Under the pieces are notes generated by a model, which saw only the letters and a program-made list of their open reading frames with translations, searched no databases and had not been told where the DNA came from. DNA of 64,000 nt from Porodaedalea pini (Eukaryota > Basidiomycota > Agaricomycetes > Hymenochaetales > Hymenochaetaceae), in the NCBI GenBank assembly GCA_002794775.1, contig NBAY01000001.1:1612001-1676000 (forward strand). Direction: 5' to 3'. Shown piece by piece: positions 11,311-23,419 of this stretch. The first letter of the stretch is position 1. The number at the start of each line of letters is the position of its first letter. Both the position numbers and the translations under genes were made by a program.

Positions 11311-12365
11311 CTCGCAAAACCCTGTGAGTCGATGACCTCTTTGTCATTGTCTTCTTCCTCCACATAGTCCTCCACTGTCATCCTCCGAGTGTCTACAACT
11401 TCCTTGAAGGCTGATTCCTTCATTGCACCTAATTCGTCAGCAAGGAGGTGACGTTCGCCTGGTGCCATCATCTGCAGCATGTGCTGCACGATCATCTGCC
11501 CCTGTGGACACTTATCCTTGAAGTGCCCTAGCTGGCCACAGATCCAGCATGCTTGTCAGCGTTGCACCTCATTCATCGAGATGTCCATAGGCTGACCAGC
11601 ACTGCCAAAAGTGATGCCAGTCACGTCGCATTTGTCGATGTGAGGGGCTGCCACCTGGCGATGAGCTGGGGGTGCCTGCTGCTGCTGTGGGCATGGTGGG
11701 AGCGGAAATGCACAGCCTCGTTGGATGGCGTAGATTTGTTGTTCACCATGGTTGATCTCAATGGCCTTCTTCTTCCAGGCGTTGTACGTCATTGGGACCA
11801 GTGTTGACCTCAATACCCCATGAACCACTTCAATGTTCATTGCTTGCTTCAGGCAGTCACAGATGATGCTGTCATCCATTAGACCTGCTCTTGTGATGAC
11901 AATGTTGAGCTTCTGGAAGAACTTGTTGGCGGTGAGGTCCTTCTGAACCTTGGTTTGGAACTCCGCTAGCACCTTTTCCTTCTGGTTCAGGTCGTCAAAT
12001 GAGGTGTCCAGGCATTCCTGAAACCTGGTCCAACTGTCGGTGAAGGTTACGATGCCGGCCATCGTCGATTCCTCCACATAGTTTTGCACCCACGTCGCCA
12101 CATTGCTGCCCTTTAGGTAAGAGAGGGCAACATAGATCTTGCTTTCCAATGTGGGGTATCTGTTTGGATTTGCAGAGACAAAAAGGAGGACTTCGTGTTT
12201 GAAGTCCAGGTAGTTGTCACCACCAGTGAATTCATGTGGTCAGGCGACATCAATATTGGGGGTCGGGGTGGCCCCTTGACCCACCAGGGTGTTTGCTGCA
12301 GCAGCCGTAAACGCGCCCATGACAATTGCTGCGATCTGCTCTAGCTGCTATTGGCTGAAGCCTGT
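11290..12365 (-). pseudogene. CV2 gag, C-terminal two thirds
   Basis: Contains the Gag core (YVALSYLKG near 12120), the zinc knuckle region near 11540 with one ligand codon damaged, and the acidic tail ending DSQGFASGQA before the stop near 11298. The slippery heptamer GGGTTTT is preserved at the tail. The remaining N-terminal part is found beyond CV3, at 18608 onward. Several CGA-to-TGA stops break the frame. Confidence 0.85.
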
Positions 12366-12779
12366 TGTTAGGTAGGAGTCCGGGAGACGACTCGGACTGG
12401 GCAGGCCTCGGCTGACTGTCGTCTGGGATGTGCTATACTCGAGTGGAGACTCGGGACACGCTGTACTCAGGCTAGGTCATCGCGGAGGTAAGAGGATTAA
12501 TACAAGTCTAAACTAATACAAGGGGGACGAGTCTCACCTAGGTCGTCGCGGAGGTAAGAGGAAAAGCAGAACAAGGAGTTCATGCGATTCCTGAGACCTT
12601 ATATAGCAACAACCGTGAGACTATATTACCTAACATTACATAACGAGTGGGAATGGAACGAATGAAGGCAGTGTGGGAATGATTGTGTAAGATGGGTAAA
12701 TATAATGAAAAGGACGAATATAATAAAGGAAATGGTAAAAGGGAAAATAAAGGAAAAGGTGAAAGTTCAGGTTCTAACA
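12366..12779 (-). repeat. CV3 3' LTR
   Basis: 414 bp, TGTTAG...CTAACA. By eye it differs from the 5' LTR at about nine positions, all of them CpG transitions. It is adjoined by the polypurine tract (six G on the element strand, seven in CV5). Confidence 0.95.
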
Positions 12780-15700
12780 TTACCCCCCTTCAAGGTTGGG
12801 CGTCCCGACCAACCATGATCGCAGTCGTCAGGCTCTGTGTCGACAAAGAGCGGACGGAGTCGTTGACGAGGGATGTCGAGTTTCCGAGGTGCACCGGGAT
12901 GTTTGAGGTAGAACTCAGTGATTGCCTCCTTCGCGTTCTCGCCGAAGTCCGTCTCAGGCTGCCAAGTAGGTTCATTGTAGCCGACCCACTTGACAAGGTA
13001 CTGTAGTTTCCCTCGGTGTAGACGTGAGTCTAAGACTTCCTCGAGTTCGTACTCCTCCTCATTGTCGACAATGTCTGGCGGCGGCGGCGGCGGTTGCTTC
13101 TGGCTTTCAAAGGACGGTTCGACGGCGGGTTTCAATAGGGCTTCGTTGAAGACAGGGTGGACCTTTTTCCATCGCTTCGGGAGTTTGAGCTTGTACGCGC
13201 TCGCTCCTATCTTGTCGACGACGTCAAAGGGGCCATACCATTTGTCTGCGAGTTTCTTTGTCGGCGAGTCCATACTGATGTTTCGCCCGTCAAGGAAGAC
13301 CTTGTCTCCAGCCTTGTACTCCACCAAAGCTCCTGCTGTCCGGTCATGGTAGCGCTTCATGTCCTCTGCTGCCTTGACTAGGTTGTCCTTAGCAACGCGA
13401 TGAGTCTCCTTGATGTGCTTTGCGAATTCTTCCGCTGACATGTTAGCAGATGAGGTTTGCGTCATGTTGAAGCTCAAGGGGTGATGTCCTGTGTTCGCAT
13501 AGAAGGGGGACATCTTCGTTGCTGAGTGTTCGCGGTTGTTGTATGTGAACTCTGCGAGGGGGAGCCAGTCCTTCCAGTCCGATTGCCGATGGTTAACGAA
13601 GAGTCGAAGGTACTGTTCGAGCTCTTGGTTAACGTGTTCCATTTGACCATCCATCTGTGGATGGTACGCTGTCAACGGGTTGCCTTCAATGTGCAGAAGT
13701 TTGTACAGCTCCTTCATCATCGACGCATCGAACTGCGTGCCTCGGTCATGGATGATCTTCTTCGGTAGGCCATGGAGGCGGAAGACGTGGTTGCGGTACA
13801 GCTGGGCCATGCCTTCTGCTGACAGCCTCGTCATCGTTGGGATCGCGTGCATCTGCTTCGAGAACCTATCCACGAAGACGCAGATCGCATTGTGTCCCTG
13901 GGAGTCCGGGAGCTCTCCGATTAGGTCGACCGTAACAATTTCCCAGGGTCCTTCAGGGACAGCGTTTGGATGAAGCGGTCTAGACCTCGACGTTCTTAAG
14001 GCTTTCGTCCGTTGACAACGGTCGCATCCTCGGACGTATGCTCGGACGTCGGAGAACATCGATGCCCACCAGAAATCGCGACGGACGAGTTCTACTGTCT
14101 TCGACACTCCCGGATGACCAGCCAGAACCGAGTCGTGGCACTCCCGCAACACGGCCTCCTTTATTGTCGATGGAACATACACCTTGCCTTTCATCCGCCA
14201 CAACTCGTTGACCTCCACCAAACCCGTAGGCCTCTCCGACTCGTCCTGCGCCCTCTGTGCTTCACCCACTCGTTCCACCACCTCGTCGCGCGATGTCTGC
14301 ACCACTCCACGGTTCAACCACTTATCCTTGATGAACACGACCCCATCGTTGTCATCCTTGCCCTGATCATAGCCCGCCATGCGCGATAGCAGGTCGGCCT
14401 TGCCCATCGTCTTGCCCGACTTGTGTTCGAGGTGGAAGTCGAATTCTTCAAGTTCGGTCCGCCAGCGAGCTTGGCGATAGCTCAGCTTCTGCGCCGACCT
14501 GAAGTAGGTGAGGTTGGTGTGGTCAGACCAGATTTCAATCTTGTGGCGAGCGCCAAGGAGGTATTGCCGCCACTCCTTGAGCACCGAAACGATCGTGAGC
14601 ATCTCCTTGTCGTAGATCTTGTAGTTTCGTTCTGCCGGTTCAAGTGCCTCTGACCTGTAGGCGATCACCCTCCACTTCCCTTCCTGCTTTTGCAACAACA
14701 CACCACCGAGCGCAAAGTTCGACGAGTCCGCTTCTACGCGGAAAGGGCCCTCGTCATTGGCGATGGCTAGGACTGGAGGTGAGCAGAGATGTCGTCTCAG
14801 CTCCTCGAATGCTTCCTGCTGTTCGGTCTCCCATACCCAGTCCTTCTTGCCCATTAACAACGTCAACGGTCGGACAACCTTGCTGTAGTCCTTAATAAAC
14901 CGTCTCAGCCAGTTTCCCATACCGAGGAACTGTTGCAGCTCCTTGAGGTTCCGTGGGACTGGCCAGTTCGCAATCGCCTCTGTCTTTGCCGGGTCAGCCC
15001 TGATCTCGTCATTGCTGATGATGTGGCCGAGGTATTTGACGACCTTGGCGTCAAACTCGCACTTCTCCGGCTTCAGGTACAGGCCATTTTCTTGGAGGAT
15101 CTGGAGTACGCGCCTTGACGTGTCGATATGCTCCTCAATGGTTTCCGAGAGGATCAGGATGTCGTCGAGGTATACGATGATCAAGTTCACGTAGATTAGG
15201 TCCTTAAAGATGTGGTTGACAAAGGCCTGGAACGTGGCCGGCGCGTTGCAAAGGCCAAAAAACATGACCGTCGGTTCGAAGAGGCCCATGTTCGTGCGAA
15301 ATGCTGCCTTCCATTCGTCACCCTCGCGGATCCGGATATTGTAGTACCCCCAGCGAAGGTCAAGCTTAGTGATGTACTTCGCTTTCTTGACCTTGTCGAC
15401 AAGTTCGTCAATGAGAGGGAGGGGATACTTGTTCTTGATCATACCGTCATTGAGCTTACAGTAATCCTGGATCGGGCGTAGCGATTTGTCGGCCTTCTTA
15501 ATGAAGAAGAAGGGCGACGCCATGGGCGATATTGACCGTCAAATGCGACCCGACTTCAGATTTTCATCAAGGAAGTCCTTGAGTGACTGCTGCTCAGTTG
15601 GCGTGAGCGGGTAGATCTTACAGTCGCTCGGTTTGAAGTCGGGCTTCAAGTCGATGACATGGTCCCAGGGTCGGTGTTCCGGCAGCTTCTCGAAACCTTT

Positions 15701-16423
15701 TTCGCTGAAAACGTCGGCGTAGTCGTTGAGGTATGCGGGCCAGGACGCCTTGTCCATTCGCATCTCACTCACCCTCCTCATCTGTTCCACCACCTTCTTC
15801 ACCTTGCCTAGGTCCTCCACCGGCTCCCTCTTGATCGCACATTCTTCTGGACAGCGGGTGAATTCGATCGAACCCGTTTTCCAGTCGACCTCCAGATTGT
15901 GACGTCGAAGCCAGTCGTACCCCAGGAAGATGTTTGACGACGCTAGGGATGTTACTGCGAGGACGATCCTCTCCTGGTGACAGCCGATCATGAGCTCGAC
16001 GTCAACGTACTCCTCGATCAATCCGGCCTCATTGTGCGTGCCATCGGCGTTGAGCACCGCGAGGGGTCGAATGTAGCGTTTCGTTTCCAACCCGTACCTC
16101 TCGACGAACCTGACGTCAATGCAGGATCCCGTGCATCCCGAATCCACAAGGGCATGCGCATCTACCTCTCTCGTCTCACCCGCTATTTCATGCTCGACGG
16201 TCAGGAGAAGGTCCAGCTGGCGTCCACCAGTTCCTCTCATGAACAGTTGCTCGTACTCTTCATCTTTGTTCACACTGGTGGGGACTTCGTAATCGGGAAA
16301 ACCATCGACGTCGTTTGCATCTATGTATTGTACAGATGGTTGGTTATATTTTAGCGAATCCGGATTTGAAGTCCCTTGTTCTTCTCGGTCAGTCGCCCCG
16401 ATGGCTACGCCTGACCACTCGCA
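12767..16423 (-). CDS. pol: CV3 Pol polyprotein (protease-RT-RNase H-integrase-chromodomain), one TGA
   Basis: Reverse-transcribes and integrates the element. In order: protease with DSGCTG (about 16130), a linker, RT with YLDDIL (about 15160), RNase H with the D-E-D residues in VEADSSN, YDKEML and IWSDH, integrase with an HHCC zinc finger ending GCDRCQ, catalytic D,D35E (VDLIGEL, HDRGTQFD, then E 35 residues later), a GPF module (WYGPFD) and a chromodomain near 12960-13060. The frame is -1 relative to gag, and no stop lies between the slippery site and protease. One TGA at 15539-15541 (CGA elsewhere) splits protease from RT. The substitutions T-to-M and R-to-H beside the catalytic glutamate are also CpG changes. 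A one-base shorter G run shifts the last codons past the usual stop. Confidence 0.9.
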
Positions 16424-17789
16424 AAACCCTGTGAGTCGACGACCTCTTCGTCATTGTCTTCTTCCTCCACATAGTCCTCCACCATCGACCTTCGAGTGTC
16501 CACAACTTCCTCGAATGCCGACTCCTTCATCGCGCCGAGCTCGTCAGCGATGAGGCGGCGCTCGCCCGGTGCCATCAGCTCCAACATACACTGGATGATT
16601 GGCTTCGCCTGTGGACATTTGTCCTTAAAGTGTCCCAGTCCGCCGCAAATCCAGCACGCGTGCTTTCGTTGCGCCTCATTCATCGAGACGTCCATCGGTT
16701 GGCCGGCACCTCCAAAAGTGATGCCCGTCGCATCACGCTTATCGGCGTGCAGGGCTGCTACCTGTCGGCGTGCAGGAGGCCCTTGTTGGGGCGTTGGACG
16801 GGGCGTGAACGGCAATGTACGACCTCGTTGGATGGCGTGAATCTGCTGTTTGCCCCAATCAATCTCAATGGCCTTCTTTTTCCATGCCTCATACGTTGTC
16901 GGCACGGGCGTCGACCTCAACACACCGCGGACCACCTCGATGTTCATCGCGCGTTGCAGGCGGTCACAAATGACGCTTTCGTCCTTCAGCTCCGCTGCCT
17001 TGATGATCACGTTGAGGTCCTGGAAGAACTGGTCAGCGGAGAGGTCCTTCTGGATCTTGTCTCGGAACTTCTTCAGCGCCTTCTCCTTCCTGTTCAGATC
17101 ATTGAAGGAGGCATCCAGTTGTTCCTGGAACTTGGCCCAGTCGTCCATAAAGCCCACGACGCCATTCGTTGTGAATTCCTGGACGTAGTTTTGCGCCCAC
17201 GTCGACGCGTTGCCACCCTTGAGGTAAGAGAGGGCGACATAGATCTTGCTCGACGACGAGGGATACCTCGTGGGGTTCGCCGAGACGAAGAATAGGACTT
17301 CACGCTTGAAGTCGAGGTAGTCATCGCCGCCAGCGAATTCGCGTGGCCGGGCGACGTCAATCGAGGGAGCTGGGGCTTGGGCCGCAGGGGCATTCGTTGC
17401 CGCGCGGGTGAAGGCGGCCGCTACGATTGCCGCGATTTCCTGTTGCTGCCTTTGGGTAAAGCCCTCCGACATCGCTGGTACGGGTGTGTGCATTAGGCGT
17501 TCAGGGGGCGTCGGCGGTGACGAGTCTCTGCGGGGCGTTCGGTATCCTCCTGGTTCACTGGGAAGGACGACCGATGATGTCGAAATGGTAGGGGATGATG
17601 GGGCGCGAGGGGTTCGAGGCACCCACCGAGTTCTTTCGCCTGATGGTTCAGTTGAGTACCAGGCGCGTCTAATGTCACTCCACCAGAGGTTATGGGTGAC
17701 GTGGTTTCTGTCGTCGGCTACGTACGACTGTCGTTCGGTGTCATAGCGCGACAAATGAGGGAGAGCCCGCTGCTGTTCCTCGGTAAGAT
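16405..17789 (-). CDS. gag: CV3 Gag (main exon)
   Basis: Capsid/nucleocapsid protein of the element. The open frame encodes a basic N-terminal region with conserved LWW and WYST motifs, a proline-rich stretch, a capsid-like core (YVALSYLKGGNASTWAQNYV), and a CCHC knuckle CWICGGLGHFKDKC, followed by an acidic tail. No ATG begins the frame; the first in-frame ATG is the MSEGF codon near 17471, yet codons upstream of it are conserved among subfamilies, so the protein most likely starts in an upstream exon joined at 17790-17848. At the DNA level it is almost the same as CV5 gag; one synonymous CpG change was noticed near 16860. Confidence 0.9.
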
Positions 17790-17848
17790 CTATGTTGACT
17801 AGACCGGAGGGGGAACGGGGAGGGGCTGGTTGTCCAGATGAATGTTAC
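17790..17848 (-). other. Predicted gag intron of CV3
   Basis: GTAAC at the upstream edge and ATAG at the downstream edge, 59 nt, pyrimidine-rich before the acceptor. It joins a conserved upstream frame to gag in phase 1. A second AG nine bases earlier is also in phase. See the finding on gag splicing. Confidence 0.6.
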
Positions 17849-18193
17849 GGTGGCGAAGGACAGGTTCGTCGGCGAGTTTGATGACCAAACGGAAGGAGGC
17901 GGCCGAGAGCACAATCAACAACGACGTCGAGGACTGTACACGGTGTGTTACCCACGTCCAGGTCAGATGGTTCCTCCACCAGAGGGAGAGGCGGAGAGCC
18001 AGGGTCAGGAAATGTCGGGTGTAGGTTTACGTAATACACGAACATCCAAAAACGTCCAGGCAGGGTTGAGGGTTGTCGTTCAGGGAGTTTACACGTCAAA
18101 TCCGTCGAGGGGAGTGCTCCTCTAGACTGGGTGAAGGCGAGTTGACAGCGACGACGTACGCTGGGGATGAGCCTGGGTGGGGTTCTGCTTTTA
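17849..18193 (-). other. CV3 leader with primer-binding site and upstream gag exon
   Basis: The plus-strand string GTTCTGCTTTT at 18182-18192, directly inside the 5' LTR, is the complement of the 11-nt self-priming site; the matching transcript start is at 18390-18400 in the LTR. The part nearest gag is inferred to be coding in the frame that splices to gag. Confidence 0.7.
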
Positions 18194-18607
18194 TGTTAGG
18201 CGGGAGTCCAGGAGACGACTCGGACTGGGCAGGCCTTGGCTGACTGTCGTCTGGGACGTGCTATACTCGAGTGGAGACTCGGGACATGCTGTACTCAGGC
18301 TAGGTTGTCGCGGAGGTAAGAGGATTAATACAAGTCTAAACTAATACAAGGGGGACGAGTCTCACCTAGGTCGTCGCGGAGGTAAGAGGAAAAGCAGAAC
18401 AAGGAGTTCATGCGATTCCTGAGACCTTATATAGCGACGACCGTGAGACTATATTACCTAACATTACATAACGAGTGGGAATGGAACGAATGAAGGCAGT
18501 GTGGGAATGATTGTGTAAGATGGGTAAATATAATGAAAAGGACGAATATAATAAAGGAAATGGTAAAAGGGAAAATAAAGGAAAAGGTGAAAGTTCAGGT
18601 TCTAACA
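18194..18607 (-). repeat. CV3 5' LTR
   Basis: 414 bp with a TATATAAG box and the start motif GTTCTGCTTTT on the minus strand. Its U5 half matches the CV5 5' LTR in every CpG change seen, while its U3 half does not. Confidence 0.95.
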
Positions 18608-19328
18608 CCTGTCGACATTGTTTCAGGTGTCGGCATCGAAGGTTCAGATGGTGTCGGTGGTGATGAGTCCCTACGGGTTTCACGGTATGGGCCTGGGGTC
18701 AATGGTAATGTCACAGTCGACATTGATGGTGTAGGCAATGGAGGGATGGCTGGGGACCACCTGGCTCTTTTCCCTTCTGCTGTTGTTGAGTACCAATGCT
18801 TGTTGATATTGCTGTACCAGATCTCATGTACAACACCACTATTATCAGTTGTGACATAACTTGGTCGATCTGGGTCCCACCGTGCTGACAAAGGGAGGGC
18901 TCAATGCTGTTCCTCGGTGATATCTATCTTGTCTAAGATGGTGGGGGAACAGGGATCAGTTGTTTGTTCGATCTAGGGTTACGCCAATGTTGAATGGGTT
19001 CGTCGGCAAAGTTGATGACAAGGCAGTAGGAGCCGAGTGAGATTACAAATGATATTGCTGTAGATGCTTGTACTCGTCTGGTTATCAACATCCACATCAG
19101 ATGCGTGCTCCACCAGAGGCTAATGTGGAGTGCCAGGTTTGGAAAAGGTCGGTTGGGGAATTTATGTAATACACAAACATCCGAAAACATCCGGGCAGGG
19201 TTGAGGGTTGTCGTTCAGGGGGTTTACACATCTAGTCCATCGAGGGGAGTGCTCCTCTAGACCGAGTGAAGGCAAGTCAACAGCGACGACATACACTGGG
19301 GATGAGCCTGGGTGTGGTTCTGCTTTTA
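18608..19328 (-). pseudogene. CV2 gag N-terminal part, gag intron and leader
   Basis: Continues CV2 gag beyond the CV3 insertion. The frame begins near 18891 with a conserved segment (SARWDPDRPSYV) and is open to the insertion. A predicted 59-nt intron occupies 18924-18982 (GTAAC...ATAG); upstream of it the ISFVISLGSYCLVINFADEP stretch is the counterpart of the upstream gag exon in the other copies. The self-priming site is 19317-19327, next to the LTR. One CGA-to-TGA stop lies just after the intron. Confidence 0.75.
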
Positions 19329-19768
19329 TGTTAGGTGGGAGTCCAGGAGATGACTCGGACTGGGCAGGCCTCAGCTGACTGTCATCTGGGACATGCTATA
19401 CTCAAGCAGGAACTTGGGACACACTATACTCAGGCTAGGTCATCACGGAGGTAAGAGGATTAATACAATGTACTCTACTACAGGAGGGGGATGCAGTCTC
19501 ACCTAGGTCGTCATGGAGGTAAGAGGAAAAGCAGAACAGGTGTTCAGATGCGATTCCTCTTCCTTATATACAGTGATCACCTTGTGAGAACTGGTTGCCC
19601 CATTGTCTAAGATTACATAAAGGGAGTGGAATGGAATGAATGAAGGTCATGTGAAAGGAGTGTGGGAAATGATTGAAAAGATGATTAATTATAATGAAAA
19701 GGAGCGGTTAAAAGAAAAGAAATGGTAAAAGGAAAATAAAAGAAAAGGTGAAAGTTCAAGTCCTAACA
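19329..19768 (-). repeat. LTR shared by CV2 (5' LTR) and CV4 (3' LTR)
   Basis: One 440-bp LTR. To its left lie the primer-binding site and leader of CV2, to its right the polypurine tract and pol end of CV4. No target duplication flanks it. This is the product expected from recombination between LTRs of two elements. The start motif complement is at 19527-19537. Confidence 0.92.
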
Positions 19769-22324
19769 TTACCCCCCCTCAAGGTTGGGCGTCCTGACCA
19801 ACCAAGATCGTGGTCATCTGGCTCAGTATCGACATAGAGCGGATGGAGTCATTGGCGAGGAATATTGAGTTTTCGAGGAGCGCCGGGATGTTTTCAATAG
19901 AAATCAGCGATCACCTCCTTTGCATTCTCACCAAAGTCTGTCTCAGGCTGCCAAGTTGGTTTGTTGTACCCGGCCCACTTGACGAGGTACTGTAGTTTCC
20001 CTCAGTGCAGACACGAGTTGATGATCTCCTGAACCTCATATTCCTCCTCATTGTCAACGATGTCGGGTGGCGGCGGTGGAGGTTGCTTCTGGCTTTTGAA
20101 AGATGGTTCAATGGCAGTTTTCAACAGGGCTTCGTTGAAGATGGGGTGGACCTTTTTCCATCGCTTGGGGAGTTTGAGCTTGTACGCGCTCACGCCCACC
20201 TTGTCGATGATTTCAAAGGGTCCATACCACTTGTCTGCTAGCTTCTTTGTCGGTGCGTCTGTGCTGATATTCCGACCATCCAGGAAGACCTTGTCGCCAG
20301 TGTGGTACTCCACTGGTACTCCTGCTGTTTGGTCATGGTAGTGCTTCATGTCCTCTGCTGCCTTGACCAGATTGTCTTTTGCAACACAATGGGTCTCCTT
20401 GACGTGTTTTGCGAATTCTTCCGCTGACATGTTGGTAGAGGAAGTTCATACCATATTGAAGCTCCTCGGATGGCATCTGGTGTTCGCATAGAAGGGAGAC
20501 ATCTTTGTCGCTGAGTGTTCACAGTTGTTGTACGTGAATTTGGTGAGAGGTAGCCAGTCTTTCCAGTCTGATTGTCGATGGTCAATGAAGAGTCGAAGGT
20601 ACTGTTCGAGTTCTTGGTTGACACGTTCCATTTGACTGTCCGTTTGTGGGTGGTACACCGTTGACGGGTTTCCCTTGATGTGTAAGAGCTTGTACAACTC
20701 CTTCATCATCGACGCGTCAAACTGCGTGCCATGGTCATGGATGATCTTCTTCGGTAAGCCATGGAGACGGAAAATGTGGTTGCGGTATAGTTGGGCCATG
20801 CCTTCCGCTGACAACTTTGTCATCATCGGGATCACGTGCATCTGCTTCGAGAATCTATCTATGAAGACGCAGATCGTGTTGTGTCCCTTCAAGTCTGGGA
20901 GCTCCCCAATGAGATCAACTGTAACAATTTCCCAAGGGCCCTCAGGGACTGCATTTGGGTGGAGTGGTCTTGACCTTGACGCCCTCAGAGCCTTTGTTCA
21001 CTGACAATGATCACACCCTCGGACATACGCTCGGACGTCGGAGAACATCAACACCCACCAGAAGTCTCGACGAACGAGCTCCACCATTTTTGATGCTCCG
21101 GGATGCCCAGTCAGTACCAAGTCGTGACACTCCCGCAACACAGATTCCTTCATCATCGATGGGACGTATACCTTGCCTTTCATTCGCCACAACCTGTTGA
21201 CCTTCGTCATCCCAGTCAGCCTCTCCGACTCATCCTGCGCCCTCTGCGCCTCACCCACTCTTTCCAACACTTCATCACGCGACGTCCTTACCACCCCGCG
21301 GTTCAGCCACTTCTCCTTGATGAAAACGATGCCGTCATTGTCATCCTTGCCTTCGTCATAGCCAGCCTTGCGTGACAGTAGGTCCACCTTGCCCATCGTC
21401 TTCCCTGACTTGTGCTCGAGGTGGAAGTCGAATTCCTCGAGCTCTGTCCACCAGTGAGCTTGCCGATAGCTCAGCTTTTGTGCTGACCTGAAGTAGGTGA
21501 GGTTGGTGTGATCAGACCAGATCTCAATAGGGTGACGGGCACTGAGGAGGTATTGCCTCCACTCCTTGAGTGCCGAAATGATCGCGAGCATCTCCTTGTT
21601 GTAGATCTCGTAGTTTTGTTCTGCCGGCAGGAGCACTTCTGACCTGTAGGTGACTACTCTCCACTTGCCTTCCTGCTTCTGCAACAACACTCCTCCAAGT
21701 GCGAAGTTTGATGAGTCCGCTTCAATGCAGAAAGGGCCCTCATCGTTCACGATGGCCAGGACTGGAGGTGAGCAGAGACGTCATCTCAACTCCTCGAACG
21801 CCTCCTGCTGTTCAGTCTCCCATACCCAGTCCTTCTTGCCTGTCAGCGACGTTAGTGGATGGACCACCTTGCTGTAGTCCTTGATAAACCATTGCAGCCA
21901 GTTGCCCATGCCGAGGAATTGTTGCAGCTGTTTGAGGTTTCGCGGGACTGGCCAGTCTGCAATTGCTTCCGTCTTCACCGGGTCTGCCCTGATCTCGCCA
22001 TTACCGACGATGTGGCCAAGGTACTTTACGACCTTGGCGTCGAACTCGCACTTCTCAGGTTTCAGGTATAGACCGTTTTCTCACAGGATCTGAAGTATGC
22101 ACCTCGACGTCTCAATATGCTCCTCAAGAGTTTGCAAGAGGATCAGTATATCATTGAGATAGATGATGATCAGGTTATCATAGATCAATCCCTTGAAGAC
22201 ATGGTTGACAAAAGCTTGGAATGTCGCTGGTGCGTTGCAAAGACCAAAGAACATGACTGTCGGTTCAAAGAGACCCATGTTCATGCAGAATGCTGCCTTC
22301 CATTCATCACCTTCTCAGATCCGG
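19769..22324 (-). pseudogene. CV4 pol: RT C-terminal half to chromodomain
   Basis: Following the minus strand from 22320: the RT palm with an altered active site (YLNDIL near 22150), the connection domain, RNase H (VEADSSN-like with D preserved, near 21720; IWSDH near 21510), integrase zinc finger (GCDHCQ near 21000), catalytic core (HDHGTQFD near 20720) and the chromodomain near 20000-20060. At least six in-frame stops are present, most of them TGA or TAG in place of CGA or CAG. The final polypurine tract abuts the LTR at 19769. Confidence 0.87.
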
Positions 22325-23419
22325 TGAAGATACTGAGTTCCGGTTGTTAGTGAATGGGAATCAGATGAATGAGTTCGAGGGAGACGTGTCTAGTGGGTCA
22401 ATACCCTCGTTCTGGTCAAGTTCCGTGGGTTCCGGATTGCAGGGTTCGGGTTGTGTGCATTCCAGTGTGTCAGGGGCAACGGAATCGGCAAAGCGTACTA
22501 GTAGGGAAGTGTTCGAAGCGTAGCGCCAGCGGAGTGCTCAAGATGTGTGGGGGATCGTTGGTGGCTGTGTCAGAAGACACGGAGACACGCTAATACTAGT
22601 GCGATTTCTTGGAGCAGGATTGTCCTTGGGATGGACGGCTAGTCCCTGTGCTCAACAGATGTTGTCTGGAGTACCAGAGAGTGGGGCAAGATACGGGACT
22701 TAAATCAGAAGATAAGAGACGAGAGGGAGTGAAGTCAAGGTAACGAGAACAAAGCGGAATGAGGCAAAGACGGAACGGACAGAACGAGTGGAACGAGCGC
22801 AACGCGAATAAAACAAAGTCGAGGTGAGCGATTCGAATCACTAAGGCTCTGAGGAATACCTAGAGACCATCCTGAGAGATATCACACAAAGTTAGGTGTC
22901 GAAACTCAGGGGTGGAATTGCTGTTCTATCTACAACATTCGGCGCTCTATAAATACTAAACAAGTGTCCTGCATAAACATGAAAGGCAAAATAAAATAAG
23001 ACGAGTCCTCTATTGTCCTACCACTGAGCCTCCTGAGTGTTCCTTTGAGCGGCTCCACGATCTGAACTACTGAAAGGCGGGGACAGCGCGTGTTGACTTG
23101 GCGTAGCGTCGGTGAGCTTTGGGATCCTTTGTACGGAGCCAGAACGACCAATGCCAGGCTGGCGCATGTTCGTTAGACAAAGGCAAATGAACAAACCTTT
23201 GGCAGGGTCAAGAGGACACGTGCACAGATAAGTGCACCGGGGTTGGTCTGAGTAGCTGATGCATGCGATCCGGTCATTGCATGCGTTCCGTGTTCAGGTA
23301 ATCTCTGCTGATCCGGGTGTACCACTTCGCTCGATTGCCAAGTCGAGGCTCTTTGACTTTGTGATGTACATCGCGTGCGTTCCGCTCGTTCTGTGCCCAA
23401 TGAACTGGTTGGTGTTACA
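22325..23419 (+). repeat. Solo LTR H1 (family H)
   Basis: A 1095-bp unit TGAAGATACTG...GGTGTTACA inserted in CV4 RT with a perfect 4-bp duplication CCGG (22321-22324, 23420-23423). A TATAAAT box at 22948-22954 on the plus strand gives the probable orientation. No coding frame was recognised and no internal region of this family occurs in the window. Confidence 0.88.

Larger units (their letters stand above)
12366..18607 (-). mobile_element. CV3: near-intact chromovirus nested in CV2 gag
   Basis: A 6242-bp element with two 414-bp LTRs and a perfect 5-bp duplication CCTGT (12361-12365 and 18608-18612). It is inserted in the gag gene of CV2 in the same orientation. Gag is open; pol is open except for one TGA. 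Over most of its length it is nearly identical to CV5, although its LTR ends differ from those of CV5, which suggests gene conversion rather than a simple recent copy. Confidence 0.95.
5606..19768 (-). mobile_element. CV2: full-length decayed chromovirus, host of CV3
   Basis: A Ty3/gypsy chromovirus on the minus strand. Its 5' LTR is 19329-19768 and its 3' LTR is the interrupted 5606-7738. Removing CV3 and the two solo LTRs with their duplications leaves about 6.2 kb, the length of the intact relatives. All parts are in order: leader with intron, gag, protease, RT, RNase H, integrase, chromodomain, polypurine tract. All open frames are broken, mainly by CGA-to-TGA changes plus a few indels. 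The left flank (CTTGA) is not repeated on the right because the 5' LTR is shared with CV4. Confidence 0.9.

Noticed and set aside
8972..21750. Many open frames of 60-220 residues antisense to gag and pol, for example opposite CV3 and CV5 gag
   Set aside because: They mirror the coding strand of the retroelements, recur only because the elements recur, and have no recognisable domains.
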